This document shows positions 1 to 8,394 of a DNA stretch of 64,000 bases, in pieces. The notes beneath the pieces were generated by a model. The model saw only the letters and a program-made list of their open reading frames with translations, was not told the DNA's origin and did no database searches. Position numbers and translations under genes: made by a program. This DNA comes from Streptomyces cyanogenus. Lineage in GTDB: Bacteria; Actinomycetota; Actinomycetes; Streptomycetales; Streptomycetaceae. The DNA lies in NCBI RefSeq assembly GCF_017526105.1, contig NZ_CP071839.1, positions 6,029,001-6,093,000 of the forward strand. The letters are read 5' to 3'. Numbering within the stretch: the stretch's first letter is position 1; each line of letters starts with the position of its first letter.

Positions 1-1037
1 ACTCCCTGCTGGACTACAACCGCGCCGGCATCCCGCTGATCGAGATCGTCACCAAGCCGATCGAGGGCGCCGGCGAGCGCGCCCCCGAGGTGGCGAAGGC
101 GTACGTCCGCGAGCTGCGCGAGCTGATCCGTGCCCTCGATGTGTCCGAGGCCCGCATGGAGATGGGCCAGATGCGCTGCGACGTGAACCTGTCGCTGATG
201 CCGAAGGGCGCCGAGAAGTTCGGCACGCGCTCGGAGACGAAGAACGTCAACTCCCTGCGCTCGGTGGAGCGCGCGGTGCGTTTCGAGATCCAGCGGCACG
301 CGGCGGTGCTGTCCTCCGGTGGCACCATCGTCCAGGAGACCCGCCACTTCCACGAGGACACCGGGTCCACGACCTCGGGCCGCGTGAAGGAGGAGGCCGA
401 GGACTACCGGTACTTCCCGGAGCCCGACCTGGTGCCGGTCGCGCCCTCGCGCGAGTGGGTCGAGAAGATCCGCGCGGCCCTGCCCGAGCTGCCGCTGGCC
501 CGCCGCACCCGGCTGCTGGCCGAGTGGGGCATCTCCGCCACCGACATGCAGGCGATCCTCAACGCCGGTGCACTGGACCCGATCGTCGCCACCATCGACG
601 CCGGTGCCGACGCGGCCTCCGCCCGCAAGTGGTGGATGGGCGAACTGGCGCGCAGCGCCAACGAGTCCGGCAAGACGCTGGACGAGCTGGCGATCACCCC
701 GCAGCAGGTGGCCCGGGTCGCCGAGCTGGTCGCGAAGGGTGACCTGAACGACAAGCTGGCCCGTCAGGTCATCGAGGGCGTCCTCGCGGGCGAGGGCACC
801 CCGGACGAGGTCGTCGACAAGCGCGGCCTGAAGGTCGTCTCCGACGAGGGCGCGCTGACCGCCGCCGTCGAGGAGGCCATCGCCGGAAACCCGGCCATCG
901 CGGACAAGATCCGCGGCGGCAAGGTGGCCGCGGCCGGCGCCCTGGTCGGCGCGGTCATGAAGGCCACCCGCGGCCAGGCCGACGCGGCCCGCGTCAAGGA
1001 GCTGATCCTGGAGAAGCTGGGCGTCGTCGAGGGCTGA
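1..1037 (+). CDS. gatB: GatB, Asp/Glu-tRNA amidotransferase subunit B (3' part only)
   Basis: Subunit B of the GatCAB complex, which converts misacylated Glu-tRNA(Gln) or Asp-tRNA(Asn) to the amidated form in the cytoplasm. The reading frame runs in from the left edge (first full codon at base 3) and ends at TGA 1035-1037, leaving about 345 codons. GatB is normally near 500 residues, so the N-terminal third lies outside the window. Visible family signatures are 'VTKPIEGAGERAPEVA' and 'MGQMRCDVNLSL' from the cradle domain, which handles the kinase step and tRNA acceptor end. They are followed by the helical and tail domains that contact the tRNA. A strong hairpin 15 bases after the stop suggests it is the last gene of a gatCAB operon. 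Identification is secure from these motifs. Confidence 0.96.
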   Translation, partial: SLLDYNRAGIPLIEIVTKPIEGAGERAPEVAKAYVRELRELIRALDVSEARMEMGQMRCDVNLSLMPKGAEKFGTRSETKNVNSLRSVERAVRFEIQRHAAVLSSGGTIVQETRHFHEDTGSTTSGRVKEEAEDYRYFPEPDLVPVAPSREWVEKIRAALPELPLARRTRLLAEWGISATDMQAILNAGALDPIVATIDAGADAASARKWWMGELARSANESGKTLDELAITPQQVARVAELVAKGDLNDKLARQVIEGVLAGEGTPDEVVDKRGLKVVSDEGALTAAVEEAIAGNPAIADKIRGGKVAAAGALVGAVMKATRGQADAARVKELILEKLGVVEG

Positions 1038-1051
1038 GCCCGAGCACAGCC

Positions 1052-1086
1052 GTACGGCCCCGGAGGCATGTCCTCCGGGGCCGTAC
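1052..1086 (+). terminator. Hairpin terminator after gatB
   Basis: A perfect 15-bp inverted repeat (arms 1052-1066 and 1072-1086) with a 5-base loop lies 15 bases after the gatB stop. There is no T-run, as is usual for actinobacterial terminators. Confidence 0.75.
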
Positions 1087-1366
1087 CGCCGGCTGCGGCG
1101 GCCCATCGCCCGGGTGAACCCGAGCAGGCGCCCGCGGTCGGCGTTCAGCGGGTCCACCGAGTCACGGGCCGGCCCGGCCATGAACTCGTTCGGGCTCTCC
1201 TCGGCGCACACCTCGCTCCGCAGCAGCCGGTCCCGGCAGCCGTCCGGCAGCCAGTCGGCGGCCTCGGCGGTCACGGCGCCCGTACGGGCCCGGTTCCGGT
1301 GCCACCACAGCAGCCACAGCGCGTGCGGGGTCGGTCACGGACGACCTGCTCGGCCACCGAAGACAC
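1087..1366 (-). pseudogene. Decayed, frameshifted hypothetical gene
   Basis: Minus-strand sequence with strongly coding-like bias (nearly every third base G or C) but no intact frame. A GTG at 1366 opens with 'VSSVAEQVVRDR'. The coding signal then jumps frame near 1335 to one reading 'ALWLLWWHRNRARTG', 'ADWLPDGCRDRLL' and 'EESPNEFMAGPARDSV'. That second frame is preceded by an in-frame TGA and runs into the gatB terminator with no stop of its own. The parsimonious reading is one small protein gene broken by a frameshift and truncated at its 3' end. A sequencing error could also explain the shift. The family is not recognised. It diverges from the membrane-protein gene starting at 1414. Confidence 0.4.
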
Positions 1367-1413
1367 CGCCCCGCACCGGGTTTTCCCACCCCGAGGCGGT
1401 ACGCTCGCCCGCC

Positions 1414-1803
1414 ATGAGTGGACGCACCAATTCCGACACCGAGCCCGTGATAGCCGAGGACAGCCAGGCCGGCCACGACACCGACGGCGCGGAAGGCGCT
1501 GAAGCAACCGAAGCCACCGAAGACGCTGAAGACGCCGAGGCTGCCGAGGAGTACGCCGGGGACGCCCGGCAGGCCCGGTGGGTCGCCGCCGGCACCGGAG
1601 CGCTCCTCTGCCTCGCGGGGCTCGCCGCCGCCCTGCTGCGGCTCACCGGTTCCGCGCCGGCCCGCGTCCCCGCCGCCTACGCCCTCGGCGCCGCCGTCTG
1701 CGCCCTCGCGGCGGTGCTCGGCTCCCGGGGCCGTACCCGCAGGGCCCTGTGGCTGCTCATCGCCGGGGTGATGGTCATGGCGCTCGGAGACCAGTTCGAC
1801 TGA
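1414..1803 (+). CDS. Small acidic-N-terminus membrane protein
   Basis: A 129-residue protein of unknown function. The first 50 residues are very acidic and low complexity, rich in Ala, Glu, Thr and Asp. Three hydrophobic stretches follow at about residues 56-77, 86-103 and 111-125, so it is probably an inner-membrane protein with a cytoplasmic acidic tail. ATG 1414 is chosen because it is where Streptomyces codon bias begins; longer in-frame versions would run through the pseudogene remnant. It sits alone between the gatB terminator and a downstream acetyltransferase gene. Nothing in the sequence gives its role. Confidence 0.7.
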   Translation: MSGRTNSDTEPVIAEDSQAGHDTDGAEGAEATEATEDAEDAEAAEEYAGDARQARWVAAGTGALLCLAGLAAALLRLTGSAPARVPAAYALGAAVCALAAVLGSRGRTRRALWLLIAGVMVMALGDQFD

Positions 1804-1907
1804 CGTCCCGCAGGCGTTCCGCGCGGTTGTACGCCGCCGACCCGTGGCCGCGCATGAGAGGCTCGGCCGGGTCCCGGTGGACGAACTGCGGAAGGAAGAA
1901 CGGCACC

Positions 1908-2480
1908 ATGTACGCGATATCGCTCGGTGACGGCGCCGAACTGCGGCCCCTGGAGGTCTGGCACGCGGCGGAGCTGCTGGCGAACATCGACAGGGGGCGG
2001 GAGTTCATCGGCCGGCACATCGGCCTGGCGGACGTCGTCTCGGATCTGGAGGGCGCCCGCGGCTGGCTGAAGTCGTACGCCGACAAGCGTGGCGCCGACG
2101 CCGGCAGCGTGCACGGGATCTGGCTGGACGGCAAGCTCGTCGGCGGGCTGCTGTTCCGCGTCTGGGACACCCCGAGCGGGGTCTGCGAGGCCGGTTGCTG
2201 GCTGGAGCCGGACGCGGCCGGACGCGGACTGGTCACGCGCGGGATGCGGGTGCTGCTCGACTGGGCCTTCGAGCAGCGCGGCATGCACCGGGTCGAGTGG
2301 TACGCGTCCTCGGCCAACGAGCCGAGCATCAACGTGGCCAGGCGGCTCGGCATGACCCGCGAGGGCGTGCTCCGGGAGAACCACCCGCACCGCGGGGTGC
2401 GCGCCAGCACCGAGATCTGGGCCCTGCTGCGGCCCGAGTGGCGCGCGGCACACGCGCGTACCGCGCACAGCGATCATTAA
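1908..2480 (+). CDS. GNAT acetyltransferase, RimJ/RimL type
   Basis: A 190-residue GCN5-related N-acetyltransferase of the RimJ/RimL subgroup, whose members acetylate protein N-termini, ribosomal proteins or small amines using acetyl-CoA. Typical features in order are 'LRPLEVWHAAELLANI' at the N-terminus, the beta-bulge 'CWLEPDAAGRGLVTRGMRVL' (the R/QxxGxG/A-type acetyl-CoA loop), and the C-terminal 'SSANEPSINVARRLGMTREG', diagnostic of RimJ/RimL-like proteins. ATG 1908 follows a good ribosome site (GGAAGGAAG, about 9 bases upstream). The substrate cannot be told from sequence. Confidence 0.88.
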   Translation: MYAISLGDGAELRPLEVWHAAELLANIDRGREFIGRHIGLADVVSDLEGARGWLKSYADKRGADAGSVHGIWLDGKLVGGLLFRVWDTPSGVCEAGCWLEPDAAGRGLVTRGMRVLLDWAFEQRGMHRVEWYASSANEPSINVARRLGMTREGVLRENHPHRGVRASTEIWALLRPEWRAAHARTAHSDH

Positions 2481-2515
2481 GAGACCTCTCAGAGAGCGTC
2501 CGTACGGTGCCGGGC

Positions 2516-3175
2516 ATGGCAACGAAGACAGCGGCAGACGCCGGCACCGGCACCGGGGCCGGCACCGAGGCGCACAAGGACGACGAGAAGACGGCGGCGG
2601 TCGACACCCGGGACGGCCGTGCCGAGCAGGAGACCGCAGAGGAGCAGGTGCCGGGCCCGGCGCACGACGAGGCCTCCGCGCAAGCCGAGGGCGGCGAGCA
2701 CGGCGAGGGCGGCGAGCACCGCGAGAGCGGCGAGCACGGCGAGGACCGCGATGCGACGGAAGCCGCCGGAGGGAAGGCGTCCTCCCCGGTCGGCCAGGGC
2801 GCCGGTGCCGTCGTCTCCGCAGCGCTGGGCCTGGTCTCGCTCAGCGGCGGCTGGATCGGCACCGTGGCCTCCGCGCGCGAGCAGCTCGTCGGCCAGCTCC
2901 AGACCTCCTCCACCGCGAGCGTCGCCCGGCAGATCAAGGAGGTCTACGGCGACGCCTGGCACACCACCGCCCTGTGGGCCGGCCTGTTCGCGCTGGCCGC
3001 GCTGGTCACCGGCGTGGTCGTGCTGGTCCGGCCCGCGTTCGGCGCACCCGGCCGTCCGCAGGCGCCATGGATCAGGTCGGTCGCCTGGGCGGGTGTCTCA
3101 CTCGGTGTCCTAGGACTGCTCCTGGCCGTCCTGAAGTACTCCGACGCCTTGCTCGCCCTGCCCTCGGCCGGCTGA
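2516..3175 (+). CDS. Membrane protein with repetitive charged N-terminal tail
   Basis: A 219-residue protein of unknown function. Residues 1-90 are hydrophilic and low complexity. They contain a short tandem run of the motif Gly-Gly-Glu-His-(Gly/Arg)-Glu at about 59-76, encoded by near-identical 15-18 base units. Three hydrophobic segments follow (about 95-118, 150-171 and 187-207), so it is probably an integral membrane protein with a cytoplasmic tail. ATG 2516 is taken because the preceding bases are intergenic after the acetyltransferase stop (2480). It is probably monocistronic, since a hairpin lies just after the stop. Confidence 0.72.
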   Translation: MATKTAADAGTGTGAGTEAHKDDEKTAAVDTRDGRAEQETAEEQVPGPAHDEASAQAEGGEHGEGGEHRESGEHGEDRDATEAAGGKASSPVGQGAGAVVSAALGLVSLSGGWIGTVASAREQLVGQLQTSSTASVARQIKEVYGDAWHTTALWAGLFALAALVTGVVVLVRPAFGAPGRPQAPWIRSVAWAGVSLGVLGLLLAVLKYSDALLALPSAG

Positions 3176-3191
3176 TAACCCGCAGGTCAAC

Positions 3192-3240
3192 AGGGGCCTT
3201 AGGGAGTCCGCGTGCACCTTACGGACGCTCTGAGGCCCCT
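3192..3240 (+). terminator. Possible hairpin terminator
   Basis: Arms AGGGGCCT (3192-3199) and AGGCCCCT (3233-3240) are complementary. They enclose a second small stem (GTCCG/CGGAC), 16 bases after the membrane-protein stop. There is no T-run. Confidence 0.4.
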
Positions 3241-3371
3241 TACGCGCGCGTGCGGCGCGGAGGCCGCACGAAGATGCGGAACTCTCCCGATGTGGCGGAC
3301 CCCCCTGGGAGACGAAGGTGGAGGCATCGCGGAAAGCGACGCACCACACCGACTCTCCCGAAGGATCCGCC

Positions 3372-3563
3372 ATGTACCAGTTGGAACTCCACCAGATCCG
3401 GTCCGCCGAACTGCGCCGCACGGCCCGGCAGGAGCGCCTGGCCCGCGAGGCCGTCCGCCTCCGCCGCGCCGCCCGCCGGGCGGAGTCGGCCGGCCACGGC
3501 GCCCCGGTCGCCGAGTCGCATACCGGCCGGCTCCGCCGGCACCGGCTCCTGCGCAGCGCGTGA
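3372..3563 (+). CDS. Small basic Arg-rich protein
   Basis: A 63-residue, strongly basic protein (about one quarter Arg) with helix-favouring sequence, 'ELRRTARQERLAREAVRLRR', suggesting a short amphipathic helix or coiled coil. Function unknown. ATG 3372 is the start because codon bias begins there. An imperfect terminator precedes it and a strong hairpin follows at 3613-3647, so it seems to be transcribed alone. The length and composition resemble many short conserved Streptomyces proteins, but no family is recognised. Confidence 0.6.
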   Translation: MYQLELHQIRSAELRRTARQERLAREAVRLRRAARRAESAGHGAPVAESHTGRLRRHRLLRSA

Positions 3564-3612
3564 CGGCGGGGGCGCAGAGCGGCCGGACGGGGGTCGGCCG
3601 CTCACGGTCCCA

Positions 3613-3647
3613 GGGTCGTACGGCTCCCCGGCGGAGCCGTACGGCCC
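3613..3647 (+). terminator. Hairpin terminator
   Basis: An 11-bp perfect stem (3617-3627 with 3633-3643, 5-base loop) extends by three more G:C pairs beyond a mismatch, and is followed by TTT. Confidence 0.65.
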
Positions 3648-3742
3648 TTTCGGCCGGGGGCACGATGCCCCCAACGGCTGCCGGTACGACCATCACACAG
3701 GGGCTGTGGAAAACCGGTGCCGGGCCGTCCCGGCGCCGTGCC

Positions 3743-6700
3743 ATGCTCGGGCCCGTGGAGACCAGGTCCGTCAGTCCCGTGTTCGTCGGCCGCACCGACG
3801 AGTTGGACACGCTGAACGACGCGCTCGCCCGTGCCGCCGCGGCCGAGCCGCAGGCCCTGCTGCTCGGCGGCGAGGCAGGCGTCGGCAAGACCCGCCTCGT
3901 GGAGGAGTTCGCCGCGGCCGCGAGCCGGCAGGACGCCGTCGCCGCCGTCGGCGGCTGTGTGGAGATCGGCGCCGACGGGCTGCCGTTCACCCCCTTCTCC
4001 GCCGCGCTGCGCGCCCTGCGCGACGCCCTGCCCGAGGAGTTCGCCGCCGCCGCGGCCGGCCAGGAGGAGGAACTGGCCCGGCTGCTGCCCGACCTCGGCG
4101 AGGCGGGCGCCGGCCGCCACGACGAACAGGGCATGGCCCGCCTGTTCGAACTCACCGCCCGGCTGCTGGAGCGGGTCGCCGCCGAACACACCGTCGTGCT
4201 CGTCCTGGAGGACCTGCACTGGGCCGACGCCTCCACCCGCCACCTCCTGGCCTACCTCTTCCGCACCCTGCGCGCGGGCCGCCTCCTCGTCCTGGCCACC
4301 TACCGCTCCGACGACATCCACCGCCGCCACCCGCTGCGCCCGCTGCTCGCCGAAATGGACCGGCTGCGCACCGTCCGCCGCATCGAACTCGCCCGCTTCA
4401 CCCGCGAGGAGGCCTGCCGCCAGATCGCGGGCATCCTCGCCGCCGAGCCCGACCCCGCCCAGGTGGACGAGATCTACGAACGCTCCGACGGCAATGCCTT
4501 CTTCATCGAGGAACTCGCCGTCGCCGCCGCCGAGGGCAACCGCACCGGCCTCACCGACTCCCTGCGCGACCTGCTCCTGGTCCGGGTCGAGGCGCTGCCC
4601 GAGAGCGCCCAGCGGGTCGCCCGGATCGTCGCCGAGGGCGGCTCCACCGTGGAGTACCGGCTGATCGCCGCCGTGGCCCGGCTCACCGAGGACGACCTCA
4701 TCGAGGCCCTGCGCGCCGCCGTCGGCGCCAACCTCCTCACCGTCACCCGGGCCGGCGACGGCTACCGCTTCCGGCACTCCCTGGTCCGCGAGGCCGTCGC
4801 CGACGACCTGCTGCCAGGCGAACGCTCCCGGCTCAACCGCCGCTACGCCGAGGCCCTGGAAGCCGACCCGGCCCTCGTCCCCGCCGACGCGCGCGTGATG
4901 CGCCTGGCCAGCTACTGGTACCACGCCCGCGACGCCGCGAAGGCCCTGCCCGCCGTCCTGGCCGCCGCCGTCGTCGCCCGCCGCAGACACGCCTACAGCG
5001 AGCAGCTCGGGCTGCTGGAACGGGCGATGGAGCTGTGGGACAGCGCCCCGCAGGAGGTGCGCTCGGCCCTGCGCCCGGTCGACTACACCGAGGTGTACCC
5101 GCCGTGCGGCTGCGACCCGGAGACCACTCCGCTGCGCTACCTCGACCTGATGGCCGAGGCGGCCGTCGCGGGCCGCTTCGGCGGCGAACGCGAACGCGCG
5201 CTGAAGATCACCAAGCGCGCCCTGCGCCTCCTGGAGGAGGAACCGGATCCCTTGCGCGCCGCCTGGTTCTGGGTGCAGCGCTCCCGGCTCGTCCAGGCCC
5301 TGGCCCGCGGTGACGGCTGGCAGGAACTGGGCACCGCGCAGGACCTGGTGCGCGGTCTGCCGCCGTCCGAGGTGCACGCCGAGGTGCTGGCGGTCGCCGC
5401 CAACTGGTCCATGCAGCGCCGGCCGGGACCCGAGGCCCTCGCCGCCGCCGAGCGGGCCGTGGAGTACGCGCGGATGGTGGACGCCCGCGAGATCGAACTC
5501 CACGCCCGCCTCACGCTGGGCGGACTGACCGTGGAGTCCGGCGACCCGGAGGCCGGTCTCGCGCAGATGCACCAGGTGCTGCGGGAGACCCGCGCGGAGG
5601 GCATGCACCATGTCGCGGGCCGCGCCTATGTGAACCTGCCGTCGGCGCTGCAGAGCGTCGGCCGGGACCGGGAGGCGGTCCCGCTGCTGCGCGAGGGCAT
5701 CGAGTTCTGCCGCGGGTACGGGCTGCTGGACTCCGGCGCCTGGGTGTGGGGCAACCTGTCCGAGGCGCTGTACTCGCTCGGCCGGTGGGAGGAGGCCGCG
5801 GAGGCCGCCGTGCACGCCACCCGGGTCGGCCACAGCACCAAGCCCCGCGGCGCCGGCGCCCTGCGCCTGGCCCACCTCGCGCTGTCCCGCGGCGACCTCG
5901 CCGAGGCCGGCCGGCAACTCACCGCCGCCCGCGCCTGGTACGGCACACACGACCCGATGCCCCAGCAGCTGCTGCCCCTGGCCCGCATCACCCTCGGGAT
6001 CGCCGCCGCCGACGGCCGGATCGCCGACGTCCGCGCGACACTGATCCCGGCCCTGGACGCCGGTTTCCCGCCCGGTACCCACCGCTATGGCTGGCCGCTG
6101 CTGCTGGCCGCCGCCACCGCCGAGGCCGACGCCCGCACCCTGCCCGCCGCCCGGCCCGGCCGTGCCGAGATCCTCGACCGCCTGACGGCCGCCGTACGGA
6201 CCCTCACCACCGGCGTCCCGCTCTGGCACGCCTACGGCCAGTGGACCCGGGCCGAACTGCTGCGCGCGCAGGGCCGGGACACCACCGGCACCTGGTCCGC
6301 GGTCGTCACCGCCTTCGAGTGCCTGGACCGGCCCTACGACCTCGCCCGGGTCCGCCACCGGCTCGCCGCGGCGCTGCTGGCCGAGGGCGGCGACGACGAG
6401 CGCGACCGCGCGGTGGAGCTGCTCCGGCTGGCCGCGGCGGTCGCCGCCCACCTGGGCGCCCGCCCCCTCGCCGACGCCGTCGCCCGGCTCGCCCAGCGCG
6501 CCCGCCTCACCCTGACCCGTGCCTCCCGGCAGGCCCCCGCCGACCCGGCCGCGGCGCTCGGCCTCACCAGCCGGGAGCGGGACGTCCTCGGCCTGGTCGC
6601 GGCCGGCCGCACCAACCGTCAGATAGCCGAGGAGCTGTTCATCTCCCCGAAGACCGCGAGCGTGCACGTCTCCAACATCCTGAGCAAGCTCGGCGTCTCG

Positions 6701-6781
6701 GGCCGGGGCGAGGCGGCGGCGGTGGCCCACCGGCTGGAACTGTTCACGGCCGGGACGCTCGCTGCCGAAACGCCGGGCTGA
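3743..6781 (+). CDS. LuxR-family regulator with N-terminal AAA/ATPase domain (LAL type)
   Basis: A 1012-residue large ATP-binding LuxR-type regulator, expected to be cytoplasmic and to bind DNA after an ATP- and ligand-dependent switch. Near the N-terminus are 'FVGRTDELDTLNDAL' and a Walker A 'GGEAGVGKT' (about 42-50). Walker B 'VVLVLEDLHWAD' lies at about 150. A long helical, TPR-like middle with repeated Ala/Leu-rich helices follows. The C-terminal helix-turn-helix (about 940-1000) has 'LTSRERDVLGLVAAGRTNRQIAEEL' split by the usual LuxR spacing and 'ISPKTASVHVSNILSKLGV'. ATG 3743 is used; GTG 3755 is an equally possible start. It stands alone, so its target is not evident; such proteins often control sugar use or secondary metabolism. 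Confidence 0.9.
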   Translation: MLGPVETRSVSPVFVGRTDELDTLNDALARAAAAEPQALLLGGEAGVGKTRLVEEFAAAASRQDAVAAVGGCVEIGADGLPFTPFSAALRALRDALPEEFAAAAAGQEEELARLLPDLGEAGAGRHDEQGMARLFELTARLLERVAAEHTVVLVLEDLHWADASTRHLLAYLFRTLRAGRLLVLATYRSDDIHRRHPLRPLLAEMDRLRTVRRIELARFTREEACRQIAGILAAEPDPAQVDEIYERSDGNAFFIEELAVAAAEGNRTGLTDSLRDLLLVRVEALPESAQRVARIVAEGGSTVEYRLIAAVARLTEDDLIEALRAAVGANLLTVTRAGDGYRFRHSLVREAVADDLLPGERSRLNRRYAEALEADPALVPADARVMRLASYWYHARDAAKALPAVLAAAVVARRRHAYSEQLGLLERAMELWDSAPQEVRSALRPVDYTEVYPPCGCDPETTPLRYLDLMAEAAVAGRFGGERERALKITKRALRLLEEEPDPLRAAWFWVQRSRLVQALARGDGWQELGTAQDLVRGLPPSEVHAEVLAVAANWSMQRRPGPEALAAAERAVEYARMVDAREIELHARLTLGGLTVESGDPEAGLAQMHQVLRETRAEGMHHVAGRAYVNLPSALQSVGRDREAVPLLREGIEFCRGYGLLDSGAWVWGNLSEALYSLGRWEEAAEAAVHATRVGHSTKPRGAGALRLAHLALSRGDLAEAGRQLTAARAWYGTHDPMPQQLLPLARITLGIAAADGRIADVRATLIPALDAGFPPGTHRYGWPLLLAAATAEADARTLPAARPGRAEILDRLTAAVRTLTTGVPLWHAYGQWTRAELLRAQGRDTTGTWSAVVTAFECLDRPYDLARVRHRLAAALLAEGGDDERDRAVELLRLAAAVAAHLGARPLADAVARLAQRARLTLTRASRQAPADPAAALGLTSRERDVLGLVAAGRTNRQIAEELFISPKTASVHVSNILSKLGVSGRGEAAAVAHRLELFTAGTLAAETPG

Positions 6782-6818
6782 GACCTACGCTGGAGAAAAC
6801 CGGCCGTGAGGGGGAGCC

Positions 6819-7085
6819 GTGTTCAACGTGTTCGAGGAACTGTTCGCACCCGGTCGCAAACACACCCGGGACGAGCAGAAACGACTGGAACTGACCCGCG
6901 AGGACGTCGGCGACAACGACCCCGGCCGAGGCCCGATAGACCTCGCCTCCGGCAAGGCGGTGATACGCCGGCCGGGACCGGCCCCGGCGGGGACGGAACC
7001 TGCCGGGACCGGACCGCGCGGAACGGAACCCGCCGGGACGGAACCTGCCGGGACGGAGCGCGTGGGGACCGAACCGGAGGAATAA
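6819..7085 (+). CDS. DUF6191-like small protein with repetitive tail
   Basis: An 88-residue protein starting at GTG 6819, 38 bases after the LuxR-type regulator. The first 50 residues, 'FEELFAPGRKHTRDEQKRLE' and 'GDNDPGRGPIDLASGKAV', match the pattern I associate with actinobacterial DUF6191 proteins of unknown function. The last 35 residues are low complexity, built from repeats of Gly-Thr-Glu-Pro-Ala encoded by near-identical 15-base units, so the tail probably arose by slippage. Family assignment is from memory. Confidence 0.7.
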   Translation: MFNVFEELFAPGRKHTRDEQKRLELTREDVGDNDPGRGPIDLASGKAVIRRPGPAPAGTEPAGTGPRGTEPAGTEPAGTERVGTEPEE

Positions 7086-7124
7086 CCGGCCGTGCCGGAA
7101 GCGGGGTGAGCCGGGCGGCGGGGG

Positions 7125-8285
7125 CTAGCGCACCCGCAGCTCCAGCACCCGGTCGTCCCCCTTCCCGGGTGTGCCCCGGCCGTCCGTGTTGCTCGTCACC
7201 AGCCACAGCCTGTCGCCGCCCGCCGGGACGACCGTACGCAGGCGGCCGTAGCCGGATGTCAGGAAGGCCTGCGGGGCGGCCGAGGCCGACGTGCCGTCCA
7301 GCGGGATGCGCCACAGCCGCTTGCCCTTCAGGCCCGCCATCCAGATCACGCCGTTCTCGTAGGCGATGCCGCTGGGGGAGGCGTCGTCGGTGCGCCACTG
7401 GGCCAGCGGGTTCTGGAAGGAGGGGTCGGAGGACCTGCCCTCGGCCCGCGGCCACCCGTAGTTCCCGCCCGGCTTGATCGCGTTCAGCTCGTCCCAGGTG
7501 TCCTGGCCGAACTCCGAGGCGAACAGCCGCCGGTGGCCGTCCCAGGCCAGGCCCTGGACGTTGCGGTGGCCGTACGAGTACACCGGCGAGCCGGGGAACG
7601 GGTTGCCCGGCGCCGGTTCGCCGTCCGGCGTCAGCCGCAGGATCTTGCCGCCCAGCGACTTCCTGTCCTGCGCCAGCCCCTTCCGCCCGCTCTCGCCGGT
7701 GCCCGCGTACAGCATGCCGTCCGGGCCGAACGCGATCCGGCCGCCGTTGTGGATGAAGCCCTTCGGGATGCCCTTGAACACCGTGTCCGGCGCGCCCAGT
7801 TGCTCACCGGCCGGCTTGCGCTCGTCGTAGCGCATGCGCACGATGCGGTTGTCCGAGGCCGAGGTGAAGTAGGCGTAGACCATGTGGTCCGAGGCGTAGT
7901 CGGGCGAGAGGGCGATGCCCAGCAGGCCGCCCTCGCCGGCCGGCGAGACCCCGGAGACCGTGCCCAGCTCGGTCTTCCGGCCCGTCTTCTCGTCGATCCG
8001 GCTGATCGTGCCCTCGTCCCGGGACGACACCAGCAGCCCGCCGCCGGGCAGCGGAGCCAGTCCCCACGGCGTCTTCAGGCCCTCGGCCACCGTGCGCAGC
8101 ACCCGCACCGAGCCCTCGGCCGGCGGCACGGACCCGGTGGCCCGCGGGGAGGAGGTGCCCGGAGCCGTCCCGTCCGCAGTCCGCCCGGTCCACTCCGGCC
8201 GTCCCTGCCCGCCGGAGGAGCAGCCGGCCGCCAGCATCAGGGCGGCGGCCAACACGGCGGTCACAGCTCGACGTTGCACGATCAT
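7125..8285 (-). CDS. PQQ-type sugar dehydrogenase (GSDH family) lipoprotein
   Basis: A 386-residue secreted lipoprotein of the glucose/sorbosone dehydrogenase beta-propeller family, which oxidises sugars at the outer face of the membrane with PQQ as cofactor. The N-terminus has a short signal peptide and a lipobox ending 'LAAGCSS'. The propeller begins with 'GLKTPWGLAPLPGGGLLVS'. Family markers follow: 'GEGGLLGIALSPDY', 'HNGGRIAFGPDGMLYAGTG', 'YSYGHRNVQGLAWD' and 'SEFGQDTWDELN'. The actual substrate and cofactor use in Streptomyces are not shown; many such proteins remain uncharacterised. It is monocistronic and converges on the DUF6191 gene. Confidence 0.9.
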   Translation of the reverse strand: MIVQRRAVTAVLAAALMLAAGCSSGGQGRPEWTGRTADGTAPGTSSPRATGSVPPAEGSVRVLRTVAEGLKTPWGLAPLPGGGLLVSSRDEGTISRIDEKTGRKTELGTVSGVSPAGEGGLLGIALSPDYASDHMVYAYFTSASDNRIVRMRYDERKPAGEQLGAPDTVFKGIPKGFIHNGGRIAFGPDGMLYAGTGESGRKGLAQDRKSLGGKILRLTPDGEPAPGNPFPGSPVYSYGHRNVQGLAWDGHRRLFASEFGQDTWDELNAIKPGGNYGWPRAEGRSSDPSFQNPLAQWRTDDASPSGIAYENGVIWMAGLKGKRLWRIPLDGTSASAAPQAFLTSGYGRLRTVVPAGGDRLWLVTSNTDGRGTPGKGDDRVLELRVR

Positions 8286-8394
8286 GGTCCCTTCGACGCG
8301 GCTCCGGACGGCACGCTCTCCCGGTCGCTCTCCTTGTCCAACAGTGCCCGCACCCCTCCGGGTTCCCGGTCCCCGGCAACCGACCGGGGGAACC

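Noticed and set aside
2690..2745. Repeats encoding Gly-Gly-Glu-His units as a regulatory tandem repeat
   Set aside because: They are in frame inside a low-complexity protein tail and need no other explanation.
3602..6730. Long minus-strand frame opposite the LuxR-type regulator
   Set aside because: Antisense shadow: no start context, and the plus strand has Walker and LuxR motifs.
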